Source of the DNA: Bacteroidales bacterium
Lineage (GTDB): Bacteria > Bacteroidota > Bacteroidia > Bacteroidales > UBA932
DNA: 64,000 nucleotides
Reading direction: 5' to 3'
Assembly (NCBI GenBank): GCA_016286385.1
Contig: JAEESO010000004.1
Span: 1 to 64,000 of the forward strand
Made by a program: the position numbers and the translations under genes. The stretch's first letter is position 1, and every line of letters starts with the position of its first letter. Shown here piece by piece: positions 8,923 to 19,036 of the stretch. The notes under the pieces are model-generated. The model worked only from the letters and a program-made list of their open reading frames with translations, did not search any database and had not been told where the DNA came from.

Positions 8923-10419
8923 ATGAATGGTAAAATGAAAAGGTTTTCATTATTTGTAGGACTCATGCTCCTCATGACCCAGGTCTCCCTGGCACAGCGT
9001 GTCCTCACCCTTGAGGACTGCCGCCGGATGGCAGTGGAGACAAGCCGCCAGCTGGACATGGACAAGGCCGCCGTGGAAATGGCCGGTTATGACAGGAAAA
9101 CAGCAGTCGCGAACTTCTTCCCTAAGGTTACGGCCGTGGGCGGATACATGTATAACAACAGGGACATTGCACTTGTGAGCGACGACCAGTCGGAGCGGAT
9201 ACGTACCATGGGCTCCACCATAGATGAAAAAATCTGGGACAGGGCCGAACTCGACGCATCTGAGCGCGGCAAGGCTATCCTGGAGGCGCTCAGGACCTCC
9301 GGCGCCATGCCCGACATCGCCACTCCGGTGAATGCGATAGGCGAAGAGATAGACGCCGCCCTTCACCCGGACCTCCACAACCTCTTTGGAGGTGCCGTCA
9401 TTGTTGAGCAGCCCGTTTTTGCCGGCGGCAAGATTGTGAACAGCACAATCATGGCATCAAAGGCCGAAAAACTCGCCGAAAGCCGTTACGAGACCAGCCT
9501 CCAGGGGATTGTCACCGATGTGGAGAAGGCCTATTGGCAGATTGTCTCCATCTCCGACAAAGAAAAACTTGCCCGTAGCTACTCCGAACTCCTTCATAAA
9601 ATGGAGAAGGATGTCATTCGCTCTGAGCAAGCCGGCGTGAGCACAATGTCGGATGTCCTTCAGGTAAAGGTGAAGGTTAATGAGGCCGATCTTCTCCTCA
9701 GCAAGGCTTCAAGCGGCCTTGGGCTTGCAAAGATGCTCCTTTGCCAGAAAATCGGCCTTTCTCTTGACACCGAAATCGTGCTTGCCGATGAAACCGCGGA
9801 CGGCGTCCCGGCTCCGGGTTTTCTCTCCGGGAAAAGCATTGAAGATGTCTACGACTCCCGCCCGGAGATAAGGAGCCTTACCCTTGCTGCCGACATTTAT
9901 GACAGGAAGGTTAAGATAGCGGCCGCCGACATGATGCCCGTGGTGGCTCTTGTGGGCGCATGCAGCATAACAAACCCCAACTGCTTCAACGGCTTCCAGA
10001 ATAATTTCCAGGGATGTGCGCTGTCGGCCGGAGTAATGGTGAAAATTCCCATCTGCCATGGCGGAGAAGGCATCTGGAAGGTGAAAAAAGCCAAGGCCGA
10101 AGCCCGGCAGTACCGTGACCGCCTCTCCGAGACCAAGGAACTCATCGCCCTGCAGGTGGCCCGTCAGAGGGTCATCGTTCAGGAAGCGAAGGAAAAACTC
10201 ACTATGACGGAGAGCGCCGTCGAGGTGGCCGAAGAAAACCTTAGGCGGGCCAACATAGGCTTCGAGGCCGGTGTGGTGACAACCTCCACCGTGCTTGGAG
10301 CGCATACCGCGTGGCTCAGCGCCCACAGCGACTGGATAGATGCCGGAGCGGAACTCCAGTCGGCGGTGTCGGAGCTGAGGAGCGTGGAAGGATACGACAA
10401 TTTGGAAAAACTTCTTTAG
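8923..10419 (+). CDS. TolC-family outer membrane efflux protein
   Basis: Signal peptide plus two OEP repeats. Confidence 0.9.
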   Translation: MNGKMKRFSLFVGLMLLMTQVSLAQRVLTLEDCRRMAVETSRQLDMDKAAVEMAGYDRKTAVANFFPKVTAVGGYMYNNRDIALVSDDQSERIRTMGSTIDEKIWDRAELDASERGKAILEALRTSGAMPDIATPVNAIGEEIDAALHPDLHNLFGGAVIVEQPVFAGGKIVNSTIMASKAEKLAESRYETSLQGIVTDVEKAYWQIVSISDKEKLARSYSELLHKMEKDVIRSEQAGVSTMSDVLQVKVKVNEADLLLSKASSGLGLAKMLLCQKIGLSLDTEIVLADETADGVPAPGFLSGKSIEDVYDSRPEIRSLTLAADIYDRKVKIAAADMMPVVALVGACSITNPNCFNGFQNNFQGCALSAGVMVKIPICHGGEGIWKVKKAKAEARQYRDRLSETKELIALQVARQRVIVQEAKEKLTMTESAVEVAEENLRRANIGFEAGVVTTSTVLGAHTAWLSAHSDWIDAGAELQSAVSELRSVEGYDNLEKLL

Positions 10420-10420
10420 A

Positions 10421-11422
10421 ATGAAACAAGAAAAAAGCAATTACAATATCCTCATCGGCATAACTGCCCTTGTGGTGATAGTTCTCACAGTTTCAGTGGT
10501 GGGATATGTGGTCTCCAAGCCCAAGCCCTACGTAATCCAGGGTGAGGCCGAGGCTACGGAATATCGCGTGTCCGGAAAGGTCCCGGGCCGAATAGAGGAA
10601 TTCCGCGCCGAGGAAGGCTCTACGGTGCAGAAAGGCGACACCCTTGTCGTTATAGATTCCCCTGAAATACGCTCCAAGATAGCCGAGGCAGCTGCGGCGA
10701 AGGCCGCCGCTACCGCCCAGAAGGACAAGGCGTACAACGGAGCCCGCAGCGAGCAGATCACCGGAGCCTATGAAATGTACCAGAAGGCCAAGGTCGGGGA
10801 GCAGGTGATGCGGAAATCCTACGAGAGGATAAAGAGCCTCCACGACGAAAAGGTTGTCTCTGACCAGAAATACGACGAGGTCCTGGCCCAGTACCAGGCT
10901 GCAAAGGCAACTACGCGTGCTGCCAGAAGCCAGTGGGAAATGGCCGTAAAGGGAGCCCGCCAGGAGGATAAGGATGCTGCCGTGGCACTTGTGGAAAGGG
11001 CGAACGCCGCCGTGGAACTTGTGAATTCGTATCTGGACGAAATTCGCCTTACATCCCCATGTGACGGGGTTGTGGCAAGCATTTATCCCAAAGTTGGCGA
11101 ACTTGTGGGACAGGGTTCTCCTATTATGACCATAGAGGATCTCTCGGACATGTGGTTTACATTCAATATCCGCGAAGACCGCCTTCACGGCATGCAGAGC
11201 GGAGACCGCATAGACCTTACTATCCCGGCACTTGACGACAGGCGGATATCGGCCACGGTCTATTATATTTCGGCCAGGGAGTCTTATGCTACCTGGAAGG
11301 CTACACGCGAAACCGGCGAGTTTGATACGCGTACTTTTGAAGTCCGGGCCCGTCCGGATTATCAGATACCGGGGCTCCGTCCGGGGATGAGCGCCATAAT
11401 GACAGTTGAATCTGGAAAATGA
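10421..11422 (+). CDS. HlyD/EmrA-family membrane fusion protein
   Basis: N-terminal TM, biotinyl-lipoyl-like GRIEEFRAEEGSTVQKGDTLVVID, coiled coil, LTSPCDGVVASIYPKVGELVGQGSPIMTI. Confidence 0.92.
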   Translation: MKQEKSNYNILIGITALVVIVLTVSVVGYVVSKPKPYVIQGEAEATEYRVSGKVPGRIEEFRAEEGSTVQKGDTLVVIDSPEIRSKIAEAAAAKAAATAQKDKAYNGARSEQITGAYEMYQKAKVGEQVMRKSYERIKSLHDEKVVSDQKYDEVLAQYQAAKATTRAARSQWEMAVKGARQEDKDAAVALVERANAAVELVNSYLDEIRLTSPCDGVVASIYPKVGELVGQGSPIMTIEDLSDMWFTFNIREDRLHGMQSGDRIDLTIPALDDRRISATVYYISARESYATWKATRETGEFDTRTFEVRARPDYQIPGLRPGMSAIMTVESGK

Positions 11423-12582
11423 CAGGAAAGTTTGTCAAAGTGCTCCGACGGGAGTTTCTCATTATCCTTAAACGGCCGGTGTATATCCTATCGTCCGTCG
11501 GGGTGCTAATTGTGAATGCGGCGTTCTACACGACGTTCATGAAGGACGGCCTCCCGCATGATCTTCCCATAGGGGTGGTGGACCTTGACAACAGCTCTAC
11601 TTCCCGGATGTTTGCAAGGGAGCTTGACGCCACCCAGCTTGGAAAGACCGTGTGGTATGATGACCTCCATCTTGCCAGGGAACACATGGAAACGGGAAAA
11701 ATAACCTCGTACATCGTTATCCCCGAGGGGTTCAATTCCGATGTCCAGTCTTTCCGGCAACCCCATATCGGCTACTATGTGAACTCCCTTTATTTTGTTG
11801 GAGGGGCCCTGGCATACAAGGATATCCTTACCATGGTAAACCTCACAAACGGGGCGGTCCAAAGGGAGGTGATGCGCCTTAAAGGAATGAACGAGCGGGA
11901 GATAATGGGCAAAATCCAGCCGATAGTGCTGGACCAACACCAGATAGGGAATCCGGCCGTGAATTACGGCGTTTACCTTAACGGTGTGCTTCTTCCCGGT
12001 ATCCTTGAGATGATAGTCATCCTGATTACGATATATGCCGTGGGGTCAGAGCTTAAGTATGGAACATCTAAGCATCTCCTTAAAACGGCAGGCGACTCGA
12101 TGGTGACGGCGCTGGTGGGAAAACTGGTGCCATACAACATCATTTTTACGGTGCTTGGAATAACCCTGGAGATGCTGCTTTTCCAGTGGCTGAAATATCC
12201 GGTAAAGGGAAGTATCTTCTGGATGTTCCTGGATATCCTTCTCCTTGTAAGCGCATCGGAGGCCATGGGGCTTTTCATAGTGGAACTGTTCCCGGTCCTG
12301 AGGCTTGCCATAAGTGTGGGCGCCATTATCAGTGTGCTGGGATTCTCGCTGGCAGGGTTCTCTCTCCCCGTTGAGGCGATGCCCCCGTATGTTCAGGGCT
12401 TCAGTGCCATTTTCCCGCTAAGGCACTATTACCTTTTCCATGTCCAGGAGACAATCTGGGGCAGCGGATTCGCCGGTTGGTGGAAGGAGGCGGTGCATCT
12501 TCTGCTTTTCCTGTTCCTGCCTTTCACGCTTATAGGGAGGCTGGGCCACGCATATAAATATCAGGATTATGAAAGGAATTAG
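11419..12582 (+). CDS. ABC-2 type transporter permease
   Basis: ABC-2 membrane family architecture; ATGA overlap with the HlyD gene. Confidence 0.9.
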   Translation: MTGKFVKVLRREFLIILKRPVYILSSVGVLIVNAAFYTTFMKDGLPHDLPIGVVDLDNSSTSRMFARELDATQLGKTVWYDDLHLAREHMETGKITSYIVIPEGFNSDVQSFRQPHIGYYVNSLYFVGGALAYKDILTMVNLTNGAVQREVMRLKGMNEREIMGKIQPIVLDQHQIGNPAVNYGVYLNGVLLPGILEMIVILITIYAVGSELKYGTSKHLLKTAGDSMVTALVGKLVPYNIIFTVLGITLEMLLFQWLKYPVKGSIFWMFLDILLLVSASEAMGLFIVELFPVLRLAISVGAIISVLGFSLAGFSLPVEAMPPYVQGFSAIFPLRHYYLFHVQETIWGSGFAGWWKEAVHLLLFLFLPFTLIGRLGHAYKYQDYERN

Positions 12583-13849
12583 TTACCTTGGTACCTGGGT
12601 AAGGAACTGGTACAGCATATTTGTGAACGAACTCCGGCTCATCTTCTCGGATTCCGGCGTAATGGTCATTTTCTTTGTGGGCGGCCTGCTCTATCCTGTC
12701 CTCTACAACCTTATCTACATGAACGGTACCGTTGACGAAATGGACGTTGCCGTAGTGGACAATTCGGGCGGGGCCTACAGCCGCCGGTTTATCCGGAAAG
12801 TGGATGCCACAAGGGAGTGTAACATCCTCATCTACTGCGCATCCATGGAAGAGGCCAAGGCCCTGATGCAAAAGGGGACTGTCCACGGGATAATCTATGT
12901 TCCAGAGGATTTCGACAGCCGTCTGGTACGCGGGGAGCAGGGCGTCATATCCACTTATGCCGACATGTCCAGTTTCCTCTACTACAAATGCCTCACCATG
13001 GGGACAAACCTCACGATGCTGGATGAAATGCACCAGATCCAGCTTGAAAGATACACTGCGTCCGGGATGGATGCGCAGGCGGCCTGGCAGGCCGTTCAGC
13101 CGGTGCTATCTGACGAAAGCCTGCCGTACAACAAGCCTTTCTCCTATACAATCTTCTTCATTTCGGCCGCACTCCTTCTTGTGATTCAGCAGACAATGTT
13201 CTACGGGGAGTCGCTCCTTGCCGGAACGCTCAGGGAACAGAATCGCAGTTTTGCCTCAATGCCGGGGAAACTGCAGGGGCTGGGTATAGGCCGTGTGCTT
13301 CTTGGAAGGGGCGCGGCATACTTTTCCATATACATGGTTACGGGGACGCTCATCGCGCTTCTAATTCCATGGCTGTTCCGACTTCCTCAACGCGGAGAAT
13401 GGACGGACATAATGGTTCTCCTGTTGTTCTTTGTCATTGACTGCATTTTCTTCACCTTCACGTGGTCGTCACTTATCACAAGGAGGGAAACCGTGTTTGT
13501 GCTGTTTCTCAGCGTGTCTCCTATATGTCTTTTCCTCACGGGATTCTCATGGCCGCAGACATCCATACCTGAGTTCTGGAGGTATGTAAGCTATATTTTC
13601 CCCTCCACTTTCGGGTGCCGCGCCTTCATAAACCTCAATACGGCCGGAGGCTCCCTTGCCCTCATTGCTCCTGAAATAAGGGCCATGACAATCCAGACGG
13701 CCGTGTACTATGTCCTTTCAAGCGTTTCCGTGTTCATTGAAAACAAGGTAATTGAGAACAAGGAAAAAATTGACAGGCTCAAGGATAAGGCATTGGAACT
13801 CCGTGGAATAGACCCCGACGAAGCCCGTAAAGTCATAGCTGGAAAGTAA
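12569..13849 (+). CDS. ABC-2 type transporter permease
   Basis: Same architecture as the preceding gene; overlaps it by 14 nt. Confidence 0.9.
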   Translation: MKGISYLGTWVRNWYSIFVNELRLIFSDSGVMVIFFVGGLLYPVLYNLIYMNGTVDEMDVAVVDNSGGAYSRRFIRKVDATRECNILIYCASMEEAKALMQKGTVHGIIYVPEDFDSRLVRGEQGVISTYADMSSFLYYKCLTMGTNLTMLDEMHQIQLERYTASGMDAQAAWQAVQPVLSDESLPYNKPFSYTIFFISAALLLVIQQTMFYGESLLAGTLREQNRSFASMPGKLQGLGIGRVLLGRGAAYFSIYMVTGTLIALLIPWLFRLPQRGEWTDIMVLLLFFVIDCIFFTFTWSSLITRRETVFVLFLSVSPICLFLTGFSWPQTSIPEFWRYVSYIFPSTFGCRAFINLNTAGGSLALIAPEIRAMTIQTAVYYVLSSVSVFIENKVIENKEKIDRLKDKALELRGIDPDEARKVIAGK

Positions 13850-13899
13850 AGGAAAGCGGTTTTCTTTAAGAAAAGTTTTGTTTTCTTTTGCGTTTCGAG

Positions 13900-14004
13900 G
13901 GTACTGAGCGTACACGTTTTGGGGCGTTTTTGTGTATGGCAAGTACCCGCTGGTACTGATCGTACACGTTTTGGGCTGTTTTTGTGTATGGCGAGTACCC
14001 TGCT
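13900..14004. repeat. Two tandem ~52-bp imperfect palindromic units
   Basis: ggtactgaKcgtacacgttttggg..gtttttgtgtatggcRagtaccc starts at 13900 and again at 13952. Confidence 0.85.
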
Positions 14005-14008
14005 GGGA

Positions 14009-14476
14009 TTATTTTGCCAACCTGAAGATTCCATCCCTGTCCCATTCCCGGGCATAGCGGATGGCAAGGTCTTCCACGTATTTCCAGTACTGAGGGCCGT
14101 GGGCGTAAAGCTCTACGCCGCGGCGGATATCGGCCTGGATTTGGGACTCATATTCCTGCTTCAGGGCTACTGAAATGCTCTTTTCCCCGCAGGTGAAGGT
14201 GGCTTCGGCGCGGGGCGGGGCAGAGCTTTCCGCTACCTTTATGAGCCCGTGGCCAAGGGTGGAGCCGGTGCTGGCCTGAAGGCCGTCAAGGAGGCAGCTC
14301 ACTGGGGGAACGCTACCGGTGTATGCAACAATGCCGATATGCCCCGTGAGGCCATCGGCATTAAAAATATCTTTAACGTAAAGGCCCATCTTGACACCCA
14401 GCATTGAATATATGCCGATGTGCCCGTGGAACCTGTTGACAAGCTCTACAAGCTGCCTTTCCCTCTCATCTACCAC
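14009..14476 (-). CDS. FmdE-family protein (formylmethanofuran dehydrogenase subunit E-like)
   Basis: FHGHIGIYSMLGVKMGLYV typical of FmdE N-terminus. Confidence 0.7.
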   Translation of the reverse strand: MVDERERQLVELVNRFHGHIGIYSMLGVKMGLYVKDIFNADGLTGHIGIVAYTGSVPPVSCLLDGLQASTGSTLGHGLIKVAESSAPPRAEATFTCGEKSISVALKQEYESQIQADIRRGVELYAHGPQYWKYVEDLAIRYAREWDRDGIFRLAK

Positions 14477-14979
14477 TTTTCAATGGCTTTGAGAAGGAAG
14501 TAGCCGCCTACGATCTGGATGGCTATTCCGGGCCAGCCGATGCGCACGTCCTGAAGGGCATAGAAGAAGTCTCCGGTCATGATGAACTCGAAGGTCATGC
14601 CGATGATCTGGTAGGAAAGCACTGCAAGGGCGACGGACCATATTGAGAAGCGCATTTTGCGGGCAATTACGGCTGCTGCAACGGCGAGGGTGATGCTCTT
14701 CACAAGTATTGCGGGCAGGGATGCCACGGGCGGCATTCCAAACAGGGCGCAGTTCACAAGAGGGGAGAGAACCGCAGTGAGAAGGCCCACTTTCCAGCCG
14801 CATTTATAAGCGCCGATAAGCGTGAAAAAGTAAATGGGAAGCAGCATAAGGCCGCCGTTAGGGATAAGATGGCAAAGTTGAGGAATGGCTATATTGCCGA
14901 TGATAAAAATCCCTGCAGCCAGGTATGTCCTTAGTGAAGCAAAGCCGTACTTACTGTGCTGTAATGCTATAGATGTCAT
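14470..14979 (-). CDS. Putative ECF transporter S component
   Basis: Six hydrophobic segments, about 170 aa, S-component-like; overlaps the FmdE-like gene by 7 nt. Confidence 0.6.
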   Translation of the reverse strand: MTSIALQHSKYGFASLRTYLAAGIFIIGNIAIPQLCHLIPNGGLMLLPIYFFTLIGAYKCGWKVGLLTAVLSPLVNCALFGMPPVASLPAILVKSITLAVAAAVIARKMRFSIWSVALAVLSYQIIGMTFEFIMTGDFFYALQDVRIGWPGIAIQIVGGYFLLKAIEKW

Positions 14980-15050
14980 AGTTTCTGTGGTTTTCAGTGC
15001 AAAAATAGCAAATTATTGCTAACTTTGCAACTGACTAAAACCAACCTATT

Positions 15051-15935
15051 ATGACGCAGAGAAAAAAGCGTTGGGGAGACAGGTGGGACGCATATCGTCT
15101 CCGCGGCCTGGACCCCGTACACGTGATGATGCCTTATCTATTTGGCGAAAGAACTGCCAACGAGGCAGTTTTAGGAGAGACTTTTGACCTTACTGAGGTT
15201 GATAAGTACCTTGCAGAGAAAAACGCTCAGAACCCGGAATTCAAATACACCTGGTTCCATTTCATAACCGCAGCAGTTGCCAAGACCATCTATCTGAGGC
15301 CCAAGATGAATTATTTCATCGCAGGTGGGCATTACTATGAGCGTGACTCAATCCAGGTGGCTTTCAACATGAAGAGAAAGTTTGCCGATGAAGCGGAGGA
15401 AGCTATGGCAAAGTTCGTTCTCCGCGAAGACGGCGAATCCCCCCTGGAGCAGGTCCATACCTATGTTCATAAGATGGTTACCAAGGTTCGCGGAGAAAAC
15501 AAGGCCGTGGGCGTAGATGATCTTCTTAAGATTATAAGCCACCTGCCGCGTTTTGCCTGGCGCATAATGGCCTGGAGCCTCAGGAAGATGGAATATTACG
15601 GAATCTACCCCAAGGCCCTGGCCGATGACGATCCCACTTATTCCAGCGCATACCTCACCAACCTCGGATCCATAAAGATGAATGCCGATTACCACCATCT
15701 TTTCAACTGCGGTACGGTGTCCTTCTTTGTGACCATCGGCGAGGTAAATAAGATTCCCTATTACCTTGAAGACGGTACCTATGAGCTCAGGAACTCCATA
15801 AAGCTTGGTCTTACAATTGATGAGCGCATCGCGGACGGCTATTATTTTGCAAAGACTCTGCGTCTTATCCGCAAGATCTTCCAGAATCCGGAGCTCCTTG
15901 ACCTTCCGGCAGCAACTCCTATTGAAATAGATTAA
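15051..15935 (+). CDS. Stand-alone 2-oxo acid dehydrogenase acyltransferase (CAT-fold) domain protein, no lipoyl domain
   Basis: CAT/E2 fold signatures; C-terminal LGLTIDERIADG in place of DHRxxDG. Confidence 0.75.
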   Translation: MTQRKKRWGDRWDAYRLRGLDPVHVMMPYLFGERTANEAVLGETFDLTEVDKYLAEKNAQNPEFKYTWFHFITAAVAKTIYLRPKMNYFIAGGHYYERDSIQVAFNMKRKFADEAEEAMAKFVLREDGESPLEQVHTYVHKMVTKVRGENKAVGVDDLLKIISHLPRFAWRIMAWSLRKMEYYGIYPKALADDDPTYSSAYLTNLGSIKMNADYHHLFNCGTVSFFVTIGEVNKIPYYLEDGTYELRNSIKLGLTIDERIADGYYFAKTLRLIRKIFQNPELLDLPAATPIEID

Positions 15936-15940
15936 CCCCT

Positions 15941-17653
15941 ATGAAATATCAGATTGATAACATTTCCGCTCCGTGGATGGAAAGCTACGGTGGCGTGAAC
16001 CCGCATCTTGACTATTCAGAGAAAACAATATCGGAGGCAGTCCTGGAAACTGCCGCCAGGGAAAAGGATTTCCCGGCCCTCACATTCATGGGCAAGGCCA
16101 CAAGCTACACCCGCCTTGCGCAGGAGATTGACAAGGTTGCACGCAGCTTCTGGGCATTCGGTGTCCGTCCCGGCAACCGTGTCCTGGTTTGCCTTCCCAA
16201 TGTGCCCCAGGCGGTTTTCTGCCTCTATGGCCTCAACAGGATAGGCGCCATTCCTACAATGGTGCATCCTCTGTCGGCCGTAAGTGAGCTCACCTTCTAT
16301 ATGAACGAGGCCGGCTGCGACATTGTCGTAACCCTGGATCAGTTCTATGCCAAGTTCCTGGAGGTGAAAAGGCAGCGCCAGGTGAAAAAGGTCATCGTGT
16401 GCCGCGTGTCGGATGAGCTCCCGTTCCCCCTTAATATCGGCCAGAAACTCCTTACGGAAAGGAAGTTCCCCAAACTCCAGGATGAGGATATCGCGTGGCA
16501 TGCTTTCATTGCGATGGGCAGCTGCGTGACAGGAGGGTATGTGGCAAAGAAGGATTACCGCTCCGAGGCTGTGGTCCTCTTCTCCGGTGGCACCACAGGC
16601 ACCACCAAGGGCATCATGCTCAGTGACCTTAACTTCAACGCCCTGGCCTGGCAAACCGCCAACATGGCCCAGGAGGAGGTCCACCACTCCAAGATGCTGG
16701 CCGCAATGCCGGTGTTCCATGGGTTCGGCCTTGGCGTGTGCATCCACACTATGCAGTTTATCGGCGGCACATCCATCCTTGTGCCCCGCTTCAACGTGAA
16801 GAGCTATGCAAAGCTCATCCGTAAGACCCAGCCCAACTTCATTGCCGGCGTGCCCACCCTCTTTGAGGCAATTACGCGCAACCGCTATCTTGACGGGGCC
16901 GATCTAAGCTGCCTGAGGGGCGTTTTCTCCGGCGGAGACTCCCTTACGATAGAGCTCAAGAAGAAGTTTGACGCCTTCCTTAAGGACCATAACGCCCGCG
17001 TACGTGTACGCGAAGGATATGGTACCACTGAATGCGTCACCGCCTGCTGCCTTACTCCCCACGACAAAGAGAAGGAAGGCTCCATCGGCATTCCTTTCCC
17101 GGATACCTATTTCAAGATCTGCAAGCCCGGCACTACGGAGGAAGTCCCCTATGGAGAGGAGGGCGAAATCTGCCTCACCGGTCCTTCGATGATGCTTGGT
17201 TACATCGGCCATGAGGAAGAGAACAGGCAGACTATGCAGGAGCACCCGGACGGCCACGTGTGGCTCCACACCGGAGACCTTGGCAAGATGGATGAGGAAG
17301 GTTTTGTGTACTTCCGTCAGCGCATCAAGAGGATGATAGTGACAAGCGGATACAACGTGTATCCTTCTCAGCTTGAGAACATAATCGAAGGCCATCCCGC
17401 CGTCCAGCGCAGCTGCGTGATTGGCGTGAAAGACGCCCTCAAGATGCAGAGGGTGAAGGCTTTCATCGTTCTGAAGGACGGCTACACTCCTTCTGCAGAA
17501 ATGGAAGAAGAGCTCCGTGCATACTGCAAGAAGCATATCGCAAAATACGCTCTCCCTTCAGAGTTTGAGTTCCGCGATTCCCTTCCCACCACCCTTGTGG
17601 GCAAGGTGGCCTACACCAAGCTTGAGGCCGAAGAAGCCGCCAAAGCGGTCTGA
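15941..17653 (+). CDS. AMP-dependent acyl-CoA synthetase/ligase
   Basis: FSGGTTGTTKGIMLSDLNF, GYGTTE, LHTGDLGKMDEEGFVYFRQRIKRMI. Confidence 0.93.
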   Translation: MKYQIDNISAPWMESYGGVNPHLDYSEKTISEAVLETAAREKDFPALTFMGKATSYTRLAQEIDKVARSFWAFGVRPGNRVLVCLPNVPQAVFCLYGLNRIGAIPTMVHPLSAVSELTFYMNEAGCDIVVTLDQFYAKFLEVKRQRQVKKVIVCRVSDELPFPLNIGQKLLTERKFPKLQDEDIAWHAFIAMGSCVTGGYVAKKDYRSEAVVLFSGGTTGTTKGIMLSDLNFNALAWQTANMAQEEVHHSKMLAAMPVFHGFGLGVCIHTMQFIGGTSILVPRFNVKSYAKLIRKTQPNFIAGVPTLFEAITRNRYLDGADLSCLRGVFSGGDSLTIELKKKFDAFLKDHNARVRVREGYGTTECVTACCLTPHDKEKEGSIGIPFPDTYFKICKPGTTEEVPYGEEGEICLTGPSMMLGYIGHEEENRQTMQEHPDGHVWLHTGDLGKMDEEGFVYFRQRIKRMIVTSGYNVYPSQLENIIEGHPAVQRSCVIGVKDALKMQRVKAFIVLKDGYTPSAEMEEELRAYCKKHIAKYALPSEFEFRDSLPTTLVGKVAYTKLEAEEAAKAV

Positions 17654-17738
17654 GTCACGTTTCAGCCCCATTTCATGACCAAGATCGTCTGACGCGACGA
17701 ACAAAGTCACAAAACGGCATTGAAACGTGACTAAGATG
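17652..17738 (-). repeat. REP-like doublet A (two ~39-bp palindromic units, 52-bp pitch)
   Basis: gagtcacgtttcagccccatttcatgaccaagatc ... aaagtcacaaaacggcattgaaacgtgactaagatg; reverse complement aligns with 21297..21387. Confidence 0.85.
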
Positions 17739-17761
17739 GTGGATTAGGGCGTGGATGGAAG

Positions 17762-19036
17762 TTATTTAATTGCCATAATCTGCAGATATTCCCCGGTGAG
17801 GCCGCCCTGGCCGTTCTGGGAATCGGCAATGAGGAGGAGCGCCTGGCGGCCGCCGGAAAGTTTGGGACCAAGGCACATTCCTTCATAATTGGCAAGGTTG
17901 AGGGCCGATGTAACAATGCGGGTCACAAGCTTTTTCTCAAGGATACCGCCCTTGTCGTTGAGGGGATCCACAACGTAGAGAGTGCTGAGAGTGAATGCTC
18001 CCAGCGCTTTTTCTATGATGCTTCCGCCGGGGACCAGAACCTCCCTCTCAAGCATGATGATGCGCCCGTCTTCAAGGACGGTCATAGCAGAAAGGCCGTG
18101 GACATAGGCCTGGGCCGATGAAATCTGCTCATCAGTAGCCAGCGGCTGACCCATCATATAGAGGTACCGGGCATCGGGATCAGTGCCTGAAAAGCGCTGG
18201 AGCCTTATGATGCTTTTGTGAAGGCCTTCTTCCTGGAGGGACTTCTCAGTGGCGGCCCAGAAATAGCCGCGGTCTGCGTCATATGCCAGGGCCTCGAAGC
18301 CGGCGTTGGGCTGGATGGCCTTAAGGTCTTCAGGGACTTCCATGGCGCGCCCGGTGGGTTCCCCCTCTACGGTGTATTCACGCACGGACTGGTCACCTTC
18401 AGCGCTCACATAGAGAGTGTTGGATGAAGGAACGTAAACTATGTCTTCGTTGTCCTTGCCGCCAGCCTTCCCGGCATTACCGGGGACTTCCTTGGCCTGG
18501 ATGGTGCCCACAACGCCCGCATTGTCAATGGGGATGTTGAAAAGGTGGATGCCGCCGCCGGTGCTTTTATCGTGCACAAGGGCGTATACGTCGTCTTTCA
18601 CGTGGGTGATGCCGGAATATTCACCGGAAGCAACGGGCATGCGGTGCTGACGGAGGTATTCGGCCTTTATATCGGCCTGAGGGGCCGATTCCTCATACTT
18701 CAGAGGCTCAAAGCTGCCGTCCTTTTCCAGCCTTGCCGTCCAGAGAGAGCCGTCGTCCATCTGGATGAAGGCCACCATAGGGTATGTGTCCTCGTTTGCG
18801 AGGGTATCTTTGATCTGGACCTTGCCGGAGACGCCCTCCAGGCTCTTTGCAAGGAGGACAGGCTTATTGTCAAGCGAGTGAAGCTCCAAAGCCGTAGCTT
18901 TGTGCTTTGACGGCACCTTGAACTCAAGGTTCACTTCATTGACGCCGTCGTCATCGGCCTTTGACTGCCCAGCCGATACCCCGCAACTCCACAAGGAGAG
19001 CCACGCCAGGAGCAGCCCAATGACTTTTGTGCTCAT
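17762..19036 (-). CDS. Exported esterase-like (phytase-like beta-propeller) protein
   Basis: [19 protein letters not shown] lipoprotein-like signal; SGITHVKDDVYALVHD ... GFEALAYDADRGYFWAATEKS ... NYEGMCLGPKL pattern. Start set at 19036 (ATGA overlap with tdk). Confidence 0.7.
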   Translation of the reverse strand: MSTKVIGLLLAWLSLWSCGVSAGQSKADDDGVNEVNLEFKVPSKHKATALELHSLDNKPVLLAKSLEGVSGKVQIKDTLANEDTYPMVAFIQMDDGSLWTARLEKDGSFEPLKYEESAPQADIKAEYLRQHRMPVASGEYSGITHVKDDVYALVHDKSTGGGIHLFNIPIDNAGVVGTIQAKEVPGNAGKAGGKDNEDIVYVPSSNTLYVSAEGDQSVREYTVEGEPTGRAMEVPEDLKAIQPNAGFEALAYDADRGYFWAATEKSLQEEGLHKSIIRLQRFSGTDPDARYLYMMGQPLATDEQISSAQAYVHGLSAMTVLEDGRIIMLEREVLVPGGSIIEKALGAFTLSTLYVVDPLNDKGGILEKKLVTRIVTSALNLANYEGMCLGPKLSGGRQALLLIADSQNGQGGLTGEYLQIMAIK

